DNA of 64,000 bases from Candidatus Sulfuricurvum sp. RIFRC-1 (GCF_000310245.1 NC_020505.1:1088001-1152000), one strand, 5' to 3'; counted from the stretch's first letter, positions 1 to 9,383 are shown. The notes: generated by a model not told the origin, from the sequence alone. Program-made: numbers and translations.

Positions 1-975
1 TCTCATACTTCCAATATCGACTGACGAGGAGAGAGCAAAGGAAAGATTGGTATTTTGCATTAATAGCTTCTCGGGCTTGGATAGTACGTTATACCCTTTT
101 TCTTTACTTCGCAGCGTATTGATGATTTTAGCCTGTTCCAGATGATTTAGATACTCGTATACTTTAGGTCTTGAAATTTGAGTTGCAGATGAGAGATCGG
201 TGATATTAGGGATAAATGGGACATTGATTGCCAAAAGGTAAAGAAGCTTTTTGAGCTTTCCGATTTGTGCCATTTCAATTCGGTTAATATAGGGTAAATC
301 GGTTTCAAGGATGAGATTGATCACTTGTACGAGACGTTGATGGAAATTATCTTTGTCTTCCAATACAAACGGATAGGCACCATATTCTAGATATTCTTTA
401 AAATATTTGAGTGGTTTGATCTGCTCTGATATATTTGTTGCAATCGCACCATGGTTCTCTAAAAGATCTTCGAGGCTGATAGGCTGGTATTCCATAGCAC
501 CACTAAGGCTCAAATATTCTCTAAAAGATAGATTTTCAAGAGTATAAATAAGGCTTCTTCGAGAAAGGTCCCCTTTTTGTTTATTGATCTGGAGGATCGA
601 AGAACCTGAAAAGACGACTCGAAGAGCAGAAGCATCATAAATTGTTTTGACATGGCTTGACCAATCGTCATATTTATGCACTTCGTCGATAAACAATATC
701 TCTCCCCCATAGCTTTCAAATTCCATGGCAAAATCATATAGAGATACCGATTGGAAATAGGGGTTATCGAGCGAAATGTACAGCGCTTTATCACTCCCTT
801 CATAGTTTTCTTTGATGTACTGGAGCATCATTGTGGTTTTTCCAAGTCCTCTTTGCCCCAAGATACCGATCGATTTAGATGTCCAATTGATTTGATCATA
901 AAGGTAACGCTTTTTATCCAGTGAAATCGTGCGGAGCCGTTTTGCTTGTTCTTGGAAAAGTGTTTGTAAACTCAT
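1..975 (-). CDS. ATPase of the AAA_14/DUF4143 type, 3' end outside window
   Basis: The reading frame starts at the ATG at 975 and stays open for 325 codons to the window edge, so the C-terminus is missing. A Walker A motif (GQRGLGKTT) lies near residue 40 and a Walker B-like stretch (EILFIDEVHK) near residue 90, followed by a sensor-like FSGSS. The C-terminal part resembles the DUF4143 region with a winged-helix fold (TDLSSATQISRPKVYEYLEH). Proteins of this family are predicted P-loop ATPases of unclear function, often found in accessory DNA and sometimes compared with toxin-antitoxin or defence genes. It is transcribed away from the secretion island and shows no operon link to it. The family assignment is fairly secure; the role is unknown. 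Confidence 0.8.
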   Translation of the reverse strand, partial: MSLQTLFQEQAKRLRTISLDKKRYLYDQINWTSKSIGILGQRGLGKTTMMLQYIKENYEGSDKALYISLDNPYFQSVSLYDFAMEFESYGGEILFIDEVHKYDDWSSHVKTIYDASALRVVFSGSSILQINKQKGDLSRRSLIYTLENLSFREYLSLSGAMEYQPISLEDLLENHGAIATNISEQIKPLKYFKEYLEYGAYPFVLEDKDNFHQRLVQVINLILETDLPYINRIEMAQIGKLKKLLYLLAINVPFIPNITDLSSATQISRPKVYEYLNHLEQAKIINTLRSKEKGYNVLSKPEKLLMQNTNLSFALSSSVDIGSMR

Positions 976-1340
976 ATAGGCAACCTATTTATAAATATGT
1001 AAAGTAAGATTAACATTATTGCGATTAATTGTCAAGCCCTTGTTCAAAATTACTCTTTATTCGATTCAATGTATTAATCAATGTCGAATTCTATACCGTA
1101 ATATCTTTTATGGTGTATGAAAACGATAGCGATGGAATTTCTACCGAATTATCATTAAAATTATAAATTTCATACAATAGCAAACAAAAATAATAACGTT
1201 ATATAACATATTAAACATCAGTATGTGTTACTTTTTGTAAAACATTAAAATAATTATTTACTGTTTATTTAAAATATCACTTTTCTAAGAAACACTTAGT
1301 TATTATAAATTTCTTAAATAATTTAGATAATGAAGTGCCT
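976..1340. other. AT-rich intergenic region between divergent genes
   Basis: This strongly AT-rich stretch separates the divergent ATPase gene and the TolC-like gene. It should hold promoters for both, but I see no convincing -35/-10 pair. A 10 bp perfect palindrome (ATAACGTTAT, 1193-1202) is the only clear small symmetry. No RNA gene or conserved frame is apparent. Confidence 0.5.
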
Positions 1341-2642
1341 ATGAAACTACCCGCTATTTTTCTCCTAACTGCCTTGAATCTTTTATGTGCCCGTGAGATC
1401 ACGTTTTTCGAGTTAAAAGAGAGTGCGTTGCACTCTTCCCACCGTCTTAATCTCCGCTCCATCGACACAAAAATCGAAGAAGCCCGCCTAGAGAGTATCT
1501 ATTCGACCCTCTATCCTCAGTTCTCTTTGGGCTACAGCGGTGAATATAACCATAACCTCGATCCCCAATCCTCCGGGAGTATTTCGGTGGGTGATACGAC
1601 GATTAACTCTACTATCCCCTATGAGCACTCGGTGGCTCTTCGACTGAATTACGAACTCTATCATTTCGGCTCTACGCTCAAACAGATCAAAGTAGGAGAA
1701 AAAGAGATTGTAGTAAAAAAACTCGATCAGTGTAATGAAGAGATCAAACTCTACCGCGAACTTCTCGAACATTATGTTCGTGCTCAGAGGACTCAGAGTG
1801 AAAAAACGTTCAAATCACAAATGCGAACACTCCGCCAAGAACTCTACAGTCTCAAACAGCGGCTCTACAGTGCCGGTAAAGAATCACGCGTTTCGGTCGG
1901 GGATGAAGCAATCCGTATCATCGATCTTGAACGTGACATCGAGCGCTCCTCCATGGAGTTCGACGAAAACATCATAGCCCTCTCTCAAAAATCCCATATC
2001 GATCTCAGTACGACCGATACCAGATTACTCCCTTTGGAAACAAATGGGGAGAATAACACATTATCCTTTTTCCATACCCCGCAAGCACGCAGTTACGAAG
2101 AAAGAATCCTCCAGAAACAATCCGAAATCTCGATGTTGAATCGCTCGCAGTTCCCGGTCGTATCGCTTTACTCATCGTACTATCTCTACGGATCGGATCA
2201 GGATAACTTTTCACGCGGATTTGATGATATCCGTCCCAATAGCTGGAACGCCGGGGTGAGTCTGCGATGGAGTCTGTTCGAGGGGTTCAAATACAACAGT
2301 GAATCCGAACGTCTCCGTCTGGAACTCTCTCGCATCCGTGAAGAGGTTGAATTGGCAAAGAGGGAATTTGATCATGAAACCCGCACCAAACATGAGAAGC
2401 TCAATCGTCTTTCACAGCTCACCAAGAACGAAACCGAAGCGCTCAATGAAACCCGTTCCAAACTCACCATGACCCAAAGACTCAGAGCGCAGGGTGAAGC
2501 GGACGCCGTGAGTGAGGTGAGTGTAAAACTCGAAGCACTGGAGAGAGAATTGACATTACAAAGTGAAACGATTCAGCACTCTTATGAGGCGGAATCGTTG
2601 AAATTACAGCATAGCGGAATTGAATCATGCACAGTGCGCTAA
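1341..2642 (+). CDS. TolC-family outer-membrane efflux protein of a type I secretion system
   Basis: The protein has about 433 residues. It begins with a signal peptide (MKLPAIFLLTALNLLCA) and contains two long coiled-coil regions separated by beta-rich segments, the pattern of the trimeric TolC/LapE channel. The ATG at 1341 is preferred over the in-frame GTG at 1335 because it opens the signal peptide directly. It forms the outer-membrane channel of a type I secretion system. Its end overlaps the ABC exporter gene by 16 bases, and the HlyD-type adaptor follows, so all three T1SS parts are encoded in order. The neighbouring RTX genes are the obvious substrates. The family is clear from architecture and context rather than from a single diagnostic motif. 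Confidence 0.88.
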   Translation: MKLPAIFLLTALNLLCAREITFFELKESALHSSHRLNLRSIDTKIEEARLESIYSTLYPQFSLGYSGEYNHNLDPQSSGSISVGDTTINSTIPYEHSVALRLNYELYHFGSTLKQIKVGEKEIVVKKLDQCNEEIKLYRELLEHYVRAQRTQSEKTFKSQMRTLRQELYSLKQRLYSAGKESRVSVGDEAIRIIDLERDIERSSMEFDENIIALSQKSHIDLSTTDTRLLPLETNGENNTLSFFHTPQARSYEERILQKQSEISMLNRSQFPVVSLYSSYYLYGSDQDNFSRGFDDIRPNSWNAGVSLRWSLFEGFKYNSESERLRLELSRIREEVELAKREFDHETRTKHEKLNRLSQLTKNETEALNETRSKLTMTQRLRAQGEADAVSEVSVKLEALERELTLQSETIQHSYEAESLKLQHSGIESCTVR

Positions 2643-4728
2643 CCGCCCTCGAAATAGCGGGTAAACTCAACCGCATCGCGATCGATACCCGCGTCATTAT
2701 CAAAGAGTACGCCCTAAGTGAAAGCGAACCCTCTATCGAAGAGCTGAGCCGTATTGCAACGGCTCAAGGATTCCGCGCAAGCATCAAAAAACTCTCCGTC
2801 GAAAAACTGATCGAGTCTTATCCGATGCCGATCATTGTTCAAAAGATCGATGGCACCTATATGAGTATCATCCAAGCCAATAGTGAGAAACAAGAACTAC
2901 TGGTCTTTGACATCACCCGTAAAGAGCCTTATATTATGAGCTATGAAGATTGTAACGCTCAAAGCACAGGCAAAAGCATCGTCCTAAAGCACCGTATCCT
3001 CAGTGCTGATGCACGATTCGGATTCGGGTGGTTTTTTCGCCAAATCATGAAGTACAAAAAGGTGATGGCAGAGGTATTGATCGCCTCCTTCGTTCTTCAG
3101 CTATTCGGTCTCGTCGCGCCGCTCTTTACGCAGGTGATCCTCGATAAGGTTCTCGTACACCGCTCGATGAGTACTCTCGATGTCCTTGCGGTTGCTTTTA
3201 TCGCCGTGGCGGTGTTCGAACTGATCCTCAATCTGATCCGCAGTTACATCTTCGCCCATACCACCTCGAAAATTGATGCAAAGCTGGGGCGAAGCTCTTT
3301 CACCATCTCCTCGCATTGCCGTTCGTCTATTTCGAAAAACGTAAAGTGGGGAACATCATCGCCCGTGTTCGTGAACTCGACCAGATCCGTGAGTTCATCG
3401 CTAACAAATCGGTTACCCTCATCCTCGATGTCCTCTTCTCGGTGGTCTTTGTCGCGGTGATGCTCCTCTACAGTGTCAAACTCACCCTTGTTGTACTGGG
3501 ATTCGTTACGGTCATCGCGATCCTCTATCTCATTATTACCCCTGAGCTACGTCGCAGACTCGAAGAGAAGTTTCAGATGGGGGCGCAAAGCAATGCCTAT
3601 CTCGTCGAAGCGGTAACAGGAGTTCAAACGGTCAAATCCCTCGCGCTAGAGGGTTCGATGCAGCGCAAATGGGAAGATTACCTCGCCCGTTACGTCAATG
3701 CGGGATTTCAGCTCAGCAACCTCTCCAACATCCTCGGAGGGGTGAGTGGAGCACTCCAAAAGCTCCTCACCATCTCGATGCTCTATATGGGGGTGACGTT
3801 AGTATTGGAGGGGAAACTGAGTGTCGGTCAGCTCATCGCGTTTCAGATGTTTGCAGGGCAGTTTACGGGACCCGTATTGCGACTGGTGAATCTATGGAAC
3901 GAGTTTCAACAAACACTCCTCTCGGTGGATAGATTGGGTGACATCCTCAACACCCCGACAGAGCAAACCAATGACAAGGCGATCACCCTCCCTAAAATCG
4001 ATGGAAGCGTGAACTTCGATAACATCGTCTTCTCCTACGCTCCCGATTCTCCCGCTGTACTAAACGGTATCAGTGCCGAAATACCTATCGGGAGCAGTGT
4101 AGGACTGGTAGGACGCAGCGGCAGCGGTAAGAGCACCATCACCAAACTCATCCAACGTCTCTATATCCCTAACAGCGGAACAATCTACATAGACGGAGTA
4201 GACGTACGTCATATGAACCCCAAGTGGCTCCGTAACAACATCGGAGTAGTCTTGCAGGAGAACTACCTCTTTAGCGGCACGATCAAAGAGAACATTGCCC
4301 TTAGCCGTCCCGATGCCCCTATGGAGCATATCATCGCCGCATCTCGTATGGCGGGAGCCGATGAGTTTATCGCCGAACTCTCAGAGGGGTATGATACGCA
4401 GGTAGGAGAACGAGGTGCCGCACTCTCAGGAGGTCAGCGTCAGCGTATCGCTATTGCCAGAGCTTTGATCACCAATCCTCGCATCCTCATATTTGACGAA
4501 GCAACTTCGGCACTGGACTATGAATCGGAACGGATCATCCAAGACAATCTCCAAAGCATTAAAACAGGACGAACCATGTTCATCGTCGCTCATCGCCTCA
4601 GTACAGTCAAAGATTGCGACATCATCATCGTGATGGACAAAGGGCATATCGTAGAGCGCGGAAGCCATGAAGAGCTAATGCGCTTACAAGGATACTACTA
4701 CAAACTCACCACACAGCAAGGTTTATAA
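2627..4728 (+). pseudogene. Type I secretion ABC exporter (permease/ATPase), split by a 1-base frameshift
   Basis: Two overlapping frames (2627-3460 and 3316-4728) together encode a HlyB/LapB-like exporter of about 700 residues. The N-terminus (1-130) resembles a C39-like domain without the catalytic cysteine, as in exporters of RTX substrates. Transmembrane helices follow from about residue 145. The second frame carries the ATPase: Walker A GRSGSGKST, signature LSGGQRQRIAIARA, Walker B ILIFDEATSALD, H-loop VAHRLST. The break lies in a GGGG run at 3286-3289. One more G would restore the expected IDAKLGAKLFHHLL continuation, and every other part is intact. It is therefore either a recent null mutation or a sequencing error. 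Without repair the protein would lose most membrane helices and the ATPase, disabling secretion from this locus. Confidence 0.9.
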
Positions 4729-4730
4729 CG

Positions 4731-6044
4731 ATGGGCTTATTTCACACCAAAGACAAACACGAATTTACCCCGCTCCTCGTCGAGATTGAAGAGCGTCCCA
4801 CGTCACCGCTAGGGCGAAGCCTCCTCTATGCCATCCTCGCTTTTATGGTGATAGGACTCCTTTGGCTCTTCCTCGCCAAAATCGACGTGGTAGTGAGCGC
4901 ACGGGGCAAAGTCGTTCCCGATGGTGAGATTAAAACCCTCCAGCCGGTAGAGACGGGGGTGATCAGCGCTATTCATATCAAAGAGGGGCAAAGCGTTAAA
5001 AAGGGGGAGGTGCTGATGGAGATCGACCCCTCGCTCACCCAAAGCGATCTGGAGTCCAAACAAAAGAACCTAACACTCCTTGATTTAGAGATTGAACGCC
5101 TCGATGCCCAGATCAACGATAGAGCCTTTCATCCTAGCAGTAAATGTCAAGATACTGCCGCCATCGCCACTCAGCAGATGATGTACACCTCCGGCTCCCT
5201 CGCCTACGATCAACAACGCCAAGTCCTCCAAGAACAGATCCGCCAAAACGATGAAGCGACCGAAGCGGCAAAAGCGGATAAAAGCAGACTCAAACAGCTC
5301 TTAGCCTCCGCAAAAGATCACGAAGCCCGTCTCAAAGAAGTCCTCGACATCATCGCCAAACGTGACTACGTCGAAGCACAGAACCAACGGATAGAGTACC
5401 AAGAACAGCTCACCATGAAAGAGCATGTCATCGCTCAGTCTCAAGGCAAACTAAACGAACTCAACCAACAGCTCCGCCTAATCACCCAAGAATATCGTAA
5501 CAAACTCTTAGCCGAACTCACCCAAAAGTCCAAAGAAGCAACCTCACTGCGTACCGAAGTGGAAACAACCCAGTTTCGTAACGCCAAACAGCAGATCATC
5601 GCTCCCGTAGATGGCTACATCGGGAAACTCTTAGTCCATACCGTCGGTGGAGTCGTTACCCCCGCAGAGAAACTTCTCACTCTCATCCCCAAAGGTGTCC
5701 CTCTCATCATCAAAGCCACCGTACAAAACCAAGATATCGGATTCGTGACCAAGAAGATGGAAGCGGCAGTGAAGATCGATACATTTGATTTCCAAAAATA
5801 CGGACTCATCCACGGAGAGGTCAAACACATCGCCGATGACGCTATCGAAGATGAGAAACTCGGACCCGTCTATGAGATCGCCATAGCACCTTCTAGCCTG
5901 ACCCTCAAAGGGGAGGGGAAAACTCTCTCCATCCATCCGGGGATGAGTGTGACCGCAGAGCTCAAAGTCGGCAAACGTAGAGTGATAGAGTTCTTTATCT
6001 ATCCGATGATCAAATATCTCGATGAAGGGTTGAGTGTGAGATGA
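4731..6044 (+). CDS. HlyD-family periplasmic adaptor of type I secretion
   Basis: This 437-residue membrane-fusion protein bridges the ABC exporter and the TolC-like channel. It has a short cytoplasmic N-terminus, one transmembrane helix (about 28-48, LLYAILAFMVIGLLWLFLAK), a lipoyl/barrel-sandwich half (SARGKVVPDGEIKTLQPVE), a long coiled-coil hairpin (about 100-270), the second lipoyl half (IIAPVDGYIGKLLVHTVGG) and a C-terminal beta-barrel domain. Length and domain order are typical of HlyD/LapC proteins. It starts 2 bases after the exporter stop and its own stop overlaps the glycosyltransferase start (ATGA), so the genes form one operon. Confidence 0.93.
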   Translation: MGLFHTKDKHEFTPLLVEIEERPTSPLGRSLLYAILAFMVIGLLWLFLAKIDVVVSARGKVVPDGEIKTLQPVETGVISAIHIKEGQSVKKGEVLMEIDPSLTQSDLESKQKNLTLLDLEIERLDAQINDRAFHPSSKCQDTAAIATQQMMYTSGSLAYDQQRQVLQEQIRQNDEATEAAKADKSRLKQLLASAKDHEARLKEVLDIIAKRDYVEAQNQRIEYQEQLTMKEHVIAQSQGKLNELNQQLRLITQEYRNKLLAELTQKSKEATSLRTEVETTQFRNAKQQIIAPVDGYIGKLLVHTVGGVVTPAEKLLTLIPKGVPLIIKATVQNQDIGFVTKKMEAAVKIDTFDFQKYGLIHGEVKHIADDAIEDEKLGPVYEIAIAPSSLTLKGEGKTLSIHPGMSVTAELKVGKRRVIEFFIYPMIKYLDEGLSVR

Positions 6045-6790
6045 TTAAAATATCCGTCGTCGTTCCGTTTTACAACCCTCCAGTACATTTGTTTTCCGAA
6101 TGTTTGCGTGCACTTAAACAACTGAATCCTTATGAAGTGATTTTAGTCGATGATTGTTCATCTGATAATCAAGCGGTTCAGATGGCGCAAATATCAAGAT
6201 TCGTCTATCTTAAAACTCCTTATCAATCGGGACATGACGGAATGCCTTACAACATTGGTGCTCGATATGCTAGTGGTGATTATATTTGTCGTGTTGATGC
6301 GGATGATGTGTTACTTGACCTGCCAAATACAATGAACGCGGATATTCATTTCGGACGACTTAATCGTGTAAAAGCTCCTGTAGGGATTACGGTCGAAGAA
6401 TTGATTCTTGCTCCTAGAGCAATTATGAATGGGATGGTCATTAAAAAAGAGATTGCACTTCGATATCCATCTGCTGAAGATAAAAATGTCTACGGAGATG
6501 TCCTCTTTGCTCTGAGAGTATTGCATAATAGACATTCGTACAGTGTCCATCCAACTGTCAATTATATCTATCACAAACATCCCACCTCTATCCAAAACTC
6601 CAAGCCGCTGTTTTATCATAGGATGAGACATATACAAACCGTAGCACGTTTTTGCCAGTTGGAACAGATTGATCCAAAACAATCTATCCGATATTTGGAA
6701 ATGGCGATGCTAAATGTGAGGCATGGGAGCAATAGTTTAAAGCTGTTTCATCAAAAGAATCTGTCGGATAATAGCAAGGATACCTCATGA
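6041..6790 (+). CDS. Family 2 (GT-A) glycosyltransferase
   Basis: The 249-residue product opens with the GT2 nucleotide-sugar fold (ISVVVPFYNPP, then EVILVDDCSSDN). It has the metal-binding DxD-type motif in CRVDADD near residue 88. No membrane segment is seen, so it should act in the cytoplasm. It is translationally coupled to the T1SS adaptor gene (4-base overlap) and followed by the RTX array, an unusual place for a glycosyltransferase. It may modify a T1SS substrate or belong to a separate surface-polysaccharide function; the sequence does not decide. Donor and acceptor are unknown. Confidence 0.8.
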   Translation: MIKISVVVPFYNPPVHLFSECLRALKQLNPYEVILVDDCSSDNQAVQMAQISRFVYLKTPYQSGHDGMPYNIGARYASGDYICRVDADDVLLDLPNTMNADIHFGRLNRVKAPVGITVEELILAPRAIMNGMVIKKEIALRYPSAEDKNVYGDVLFALRVLHNRHSYSVHPTVNYIYHKHPTSIQNSKPLFYHRMRHIQTVARFCQLEQIDPKQSIRYLEMAMLNVRHGSNSLKLFHQKNLSDNSKDTS

Positions 6791-6845
6791 GTAGAAGTAT
6801 CGCTACGAGTTTATAGAGAAATGAAATACAAAGAGGAGATTAGAA

Positions 6846-7292
6846 ATGGATATAAATGAAAACACCAACACGATCATCCAAGAGACGACGTTTACCGACG
6901 CGAACGGTGAGGGAGTTATGCGTGACGTACTGTTTCGTTATGAAAATACTTCCAAACCGACTGATGGCGTTTATTTCGATATGGATGCCAACGGTATCAA
7001 AGAAAAAATGCTCACATGGACAGACCCTAATGAGTGGATGGTGGTTAAAGACCTAAATGGTGATGGAATCATCAATAGCGGACGAGAAGTAGTCGGAAAC
7101 CAAATGATCCTGCGCAACGGAACCAAAGCTGCCGACACCATCCAAGCGCTGAAAACCTTCGACATCAACCATGACGGAGTGGTTAACAGCGCCGACAACT
7201 CAGGACTCGCATTCTGGACAGACCGTAATAACAATGGACTCACGGATATCGGTGAACTCGAAGCTCTCGGTGCGGCAGGTGCGATACAGGTG
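6846..7292 (+). pseudogene. RTX-island protein, 5' part, interrupted by an IS3 element
   Basis: A good ribosome site (AGGAG, about 6834) precedes the ATG. The 149 codons before the IS contain several EF-hand or dockerin-like Ca-binding loops (DMDANGIKE, DLNGDGIINSGRE, DINHDGVVNSADN, TDRNNNGLTDIGE). They resemble modules inside the giant RTX protein at 22064-32161. Beyond 7292 the frame runs 42 bases into IS sequence and stops at 7334. Joining 7292 to 8568 restores an open frame to 8765, so both pieces belong to one disrupted gene. It has no N-terminal toxin-like domain and no RTX nonapeptides, and is probably a dead fragment left by rearrangement. Confidence 0.75.
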
Positions 7293-7319
7293 TGGAATGA
7301 CCCCCGTTTTATAGACACA

Positions 7320-8162
7320 TTAGTTTTCCGCTAACACCTCATTTTTCGTTGATTCCAAAAAGTATCGTACCTCAAATTCGTTTGGAGATAGATAACCCAG
7401 ATAACTATGCCGTCTTTTAGGGTTATAGAACATCTCTATATAGTGAAATATTTTGGATTTTGCATACTCTCTCGTTACAAATATCTCTTTCCTGACACAT
7501 TCACGTTTCAAGGTTTTAAAGAAGCTTTCCACGACGGCATTGTCATAACAGTTCCCTCGTCTGCTCATACTGGGGATGATGTTGGAGTGTTTTAGCATAC
7601 TTTGCCATTCATAGGAGCTAAACTGCGATCCTTGATCGGAATGAAGTATCACGCTTTGTTTCGGACGCTGCCGCATTGTAGCCATTCTTAGTGCATCCAT
7701 AGCCACGGATGTTGTCATCCGATGGCTCATCCCCCATCCAATCACTTTACGGCTGAAGAGATCGAGCACCACCGCCAAATAGAGCCATCCCTCATAAGTT
7801 CGGATATAGGTGATATCGGTCACCCATGCTTCATTAGGTTTCTCGACGTTAAAGCACTGCTTGAGATGATTCGGATGGGCTTTATGGATACTGCCAGCTT
7901 TATGGCGAGGTTTCTTCTTGAGAGTTCCGGCACCGTACAATCCAATAATCTTCATCAATCGTGCCACACGTTTGCGATTGACGGTGATTCCCGATTCGAT
8001 TAGGTCTTTGTGGATATTCCGATAGCCGTAGGCATTGTGACTCTGTGCATACGCCTCTTTGATCTGAACACTCAGCACTTCATTTGCCTTTGCCCGATCA
8101 GACAATGGCGCTTTCACCCAAGCGTAATATCCGCTCGGATGAACTTGCATTGCTTTGCACAA
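7320..8162 (-). CDS. IS3 transposase OrfB (DDE integrase core)
   Basis: The 280-codon frame carries an HTH_21-like N-terminus (HPSGYYAWVKAP) and the rve integrase core. The catalytic acids are visible in VTDITY, LHSDQGSQ and VVESFF, so the DDE triad is complete. It probably has no independent start. It should be made as an OrfAB fusion by -1 frameshifting on a run of six A followed by G (minus strand, 8243-8250) near the end of orfA. The frame then reads through KYAFIQVHEPLYGIRRL into this domain. The element looks intact and possibly active. Confidence 0.92.
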   Translation of the reverse strand: MCKAMQVHPSGYYAWVKAPLSDRAKANEVLSVQIKEAYAQSHNAYGYRNIHKDLIESGITVNRKRVARLMKIIGLYGAGTLKKKPRHKAGSIHKAHPNHLKQCFNVEKPNEAWVTDITYIRTYEGWLYLAVVLDLFSRKVIGWGMSHRMTTSVAMDALRMATMRQRPKQSVILHSDQGSQFSSYEWQSMLKHSNIIPSMSRRGNCYDNAVVESFFKTLKRECVRKEIFVTREYAKSKIFHYIEMFYNPKRRHSYLGYLSPNEFEVRYFLESTKNEVLAEN

Positions 8163-8209
8163 TCGTCTAATCCCATATAGGGGTTCATGAACCTGAATAA
8201 ATGCGTACT

Positions 8210-8482
8210 TTATCCTTGGTTTCTGGCAAAGTACGCGGCGGCCTTTTTTAGGATGTCACGCTCCTCGGTAACGCGCTTGAGTTCTGACTTTAGCCGTCGT
8301 ATCTCATCATTAGATGCTTGTTGCTGTCCAAACTCCTTGGGACTTTTATACTGGCTCACCCACTTTTTCAATGAATCAGGATGTACTCCCAGCCGATCAG
8401 CAACCTCTTTGATCGGGTAATTGTTATTGATTACCTGCTTTGCAGCTTCTTCTTTGAACTCATCTGTGTATCTTGGGGGCAT
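8210..8482 (-). CDS. IS3 transposase OrfA (helix-turn-helix)
   Basis: This 90-residue protein has the HTH_Tnp_1 pattern (YTDEFKEEAAKQV, then EVADRLGVHPDSLKKWV) followed by a leucine-zipper-like helix (EIRRLKSELKRVTEERDILKKA). Both are typical of IS3-group OrfA, which binds the terminal repeats. A ribosome site (AGGAG on the minus strand, just upstream of 8482) precedes the ATG. The slippery sequence for OrfAB synthesis lies within its last codons. Confidence 0.92.
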   Translation of the reverse strand: MPPRYTDEFKEEAAKQVINNNYPIKEVADRLGVHPDSLKKWVSQYKSPKEFGQQQASNDEIRRLKSELKRVTEERDILKKAAAYFARNQG

Positions 8483-8567
8483 TTTTCTCTCCTAATCGTA
8501 TTCCTTGTCGATTATTATCGACGAAATTAACGAATAAAAAAGTGTCTACTGTTTTGGGGTCATTCCA

Positions 8568-8765
8568 CTGGCATTATCGTTTATGAATGATAAAGAGCAC
8601 GCCAGTGCCAACTTCGGAGAGTTTATCCTCCGATGGTCGGGATTTTACGATATGGCTGCAAGCAAAGAGCTCGAATGCGATATTACCATTACTACCTCAC
8701 TGGATGATGCCATATTTCCGTTTAATTCTTTCATCCAATATAAAATCCAAAACAAGGTAGCATAA
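8568..8765 (+). pseudogene. RTX-island protein, 3' part after the IS, chimeric tail
   Basis: The frame in phase with 6846-7292 resumes here with LALSFMNDKEHASANFGEF, matching the C-terminal body of the lysozyme-like RTX protein (around 12390) and of the giant protein (around 23290). At about 8661-8668 the match switches abruptly to a Calx-beta sequence (KELECDITITTSL, compare KELERDITIITSL near 11480 and 20620). That is out of normal order and joined at a short AGCAAAGA-like homology. The frame ends in QNKVA-stop just before the next ATG. It looks like a recombination scar, not a functional domain. Confidence 0.7.
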
Positions 8766-9383
8766 ATGAAACATGTTATTTTTAATCAATGGCTCAAGTT
8801 AGTAGTTTTGATTTACTTTTGTGTAGTAGGTCTTTATGCACAAGAAACAAAATCAATAGGAAAAGAAATCATTATTACATATACACATTGTAAAGATGTG
8901 AAAAAAACATTGGAAATTGTAAATAAAGAATTAGGGTTACAAGAATTTTGTGCAGAACAAAATGAATTTTATGATGAGAAGCGAATAATTGACGGAGAAG
9001 AGCAATTAGTTCATATTTATCGTCCAACAAATATGATGATGATTGGCGATTCAAGAGAAGATGATTATGTAAATGTAATTACATATGCAGCTTTATATGA
9101 TTTAGATGGGGATGGTATTAAAGAACTATTTTTTGCTCATGGAAGTGCATATGCGACGATGCTAAGGCTTGATATTTTACAGAAGCAAAATAAAGTTTAT
9201 AAAGTAATCGCCAGTGGTTTAATTGCGGCTAAAGCGGATACATTTGTCCTTCCAAATAAAACAAATGGATATTACGACATTTTTCAGCAATCAGATGTTT
9301 GGACTGAGACTTGGCTTTATCAATTTATTGATCAAAAATACAAACTCGTGAAACACACTAACATAACACAAAAGGATGCCTAA
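8766..9383 (+). CDS. Exported protein, candidate immunity protein 1 for the lysozyme-like RTX protein
   Basis: I do not recognise a named family. The 205-residue product has an N-terminal signal peptide ending near GLYA, so it should reach the periplasm. It shares a pattern with the next gene: a CKDV motif after an N-terminal strand, and one Ca-loop/FG-GAP-like strand (YDLDGDGIKELFF versus YDLNNDGQKEIFV). The two are diverged paralogues. Base composition is much more AT-rich than the flanking RTX bodies. It directly precedes, in one transcription unit, a protein with an N-terminal peptidoglycan-hydrolase-like domain. A periplasmic inhibitor would be the expected immunity protein for such an enzyme. 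This role is inferred from position and location only. Confidence 0.6.
   Translation: MKHVIFNQWLKLVVLIYFCVVGLYAQETKSIGKEIIITYTHCKDVKKTLEIVNKELGLQEFCAEQNEFYDEKRIIDGEEQLVHIYRPTNMMMIGDSREDDYVNVITYAALYDLDGDGIKELFFAHGSAYATMLRLDILQKQNKVYKVIASGLIAAKADTFVLPNKTNGYYDIFQQSDVWTETWLYQFIDQKYKLVKHTNITQKDA

Larger units (their letters stand above)
7293..8567 (-). mobile_element. IS3-family insertion sequence (about 1275 bp)
   Basis: The two ends form an imperfect terminal inverted repeat. It begins with 12 identical bases (TGGAATGACCCC, read inward from 7293 and from 8567), followed after a mismatched stretch by a shared TAGACAC. Inside lie orfA and orfB on the minus strand, the usual IS3 arrangement and size. 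The first bases outside the ends (GTG left, CTG right) do not form a clear target duplication, which suggests rearrangement after insertion. It interrupts an RTX-island gene. Confidence 0.88.

Noticed and set aside
3286-3289. Programmed ribosomal frameshift in the T1SS exporter
   Set aside because: The run is only four G with no slippery heptamer or following structure. Full-length exporters elsewhere are read in one frame, so mutation or sequencing error is more likely.
7722-8003. Plus-strand open frame inside the IS element
   Set aside because: It is antisense to transposase OrfB, which has a complete DDE motif set; the plus-strand frame has no recognisable domain or ribosome site.
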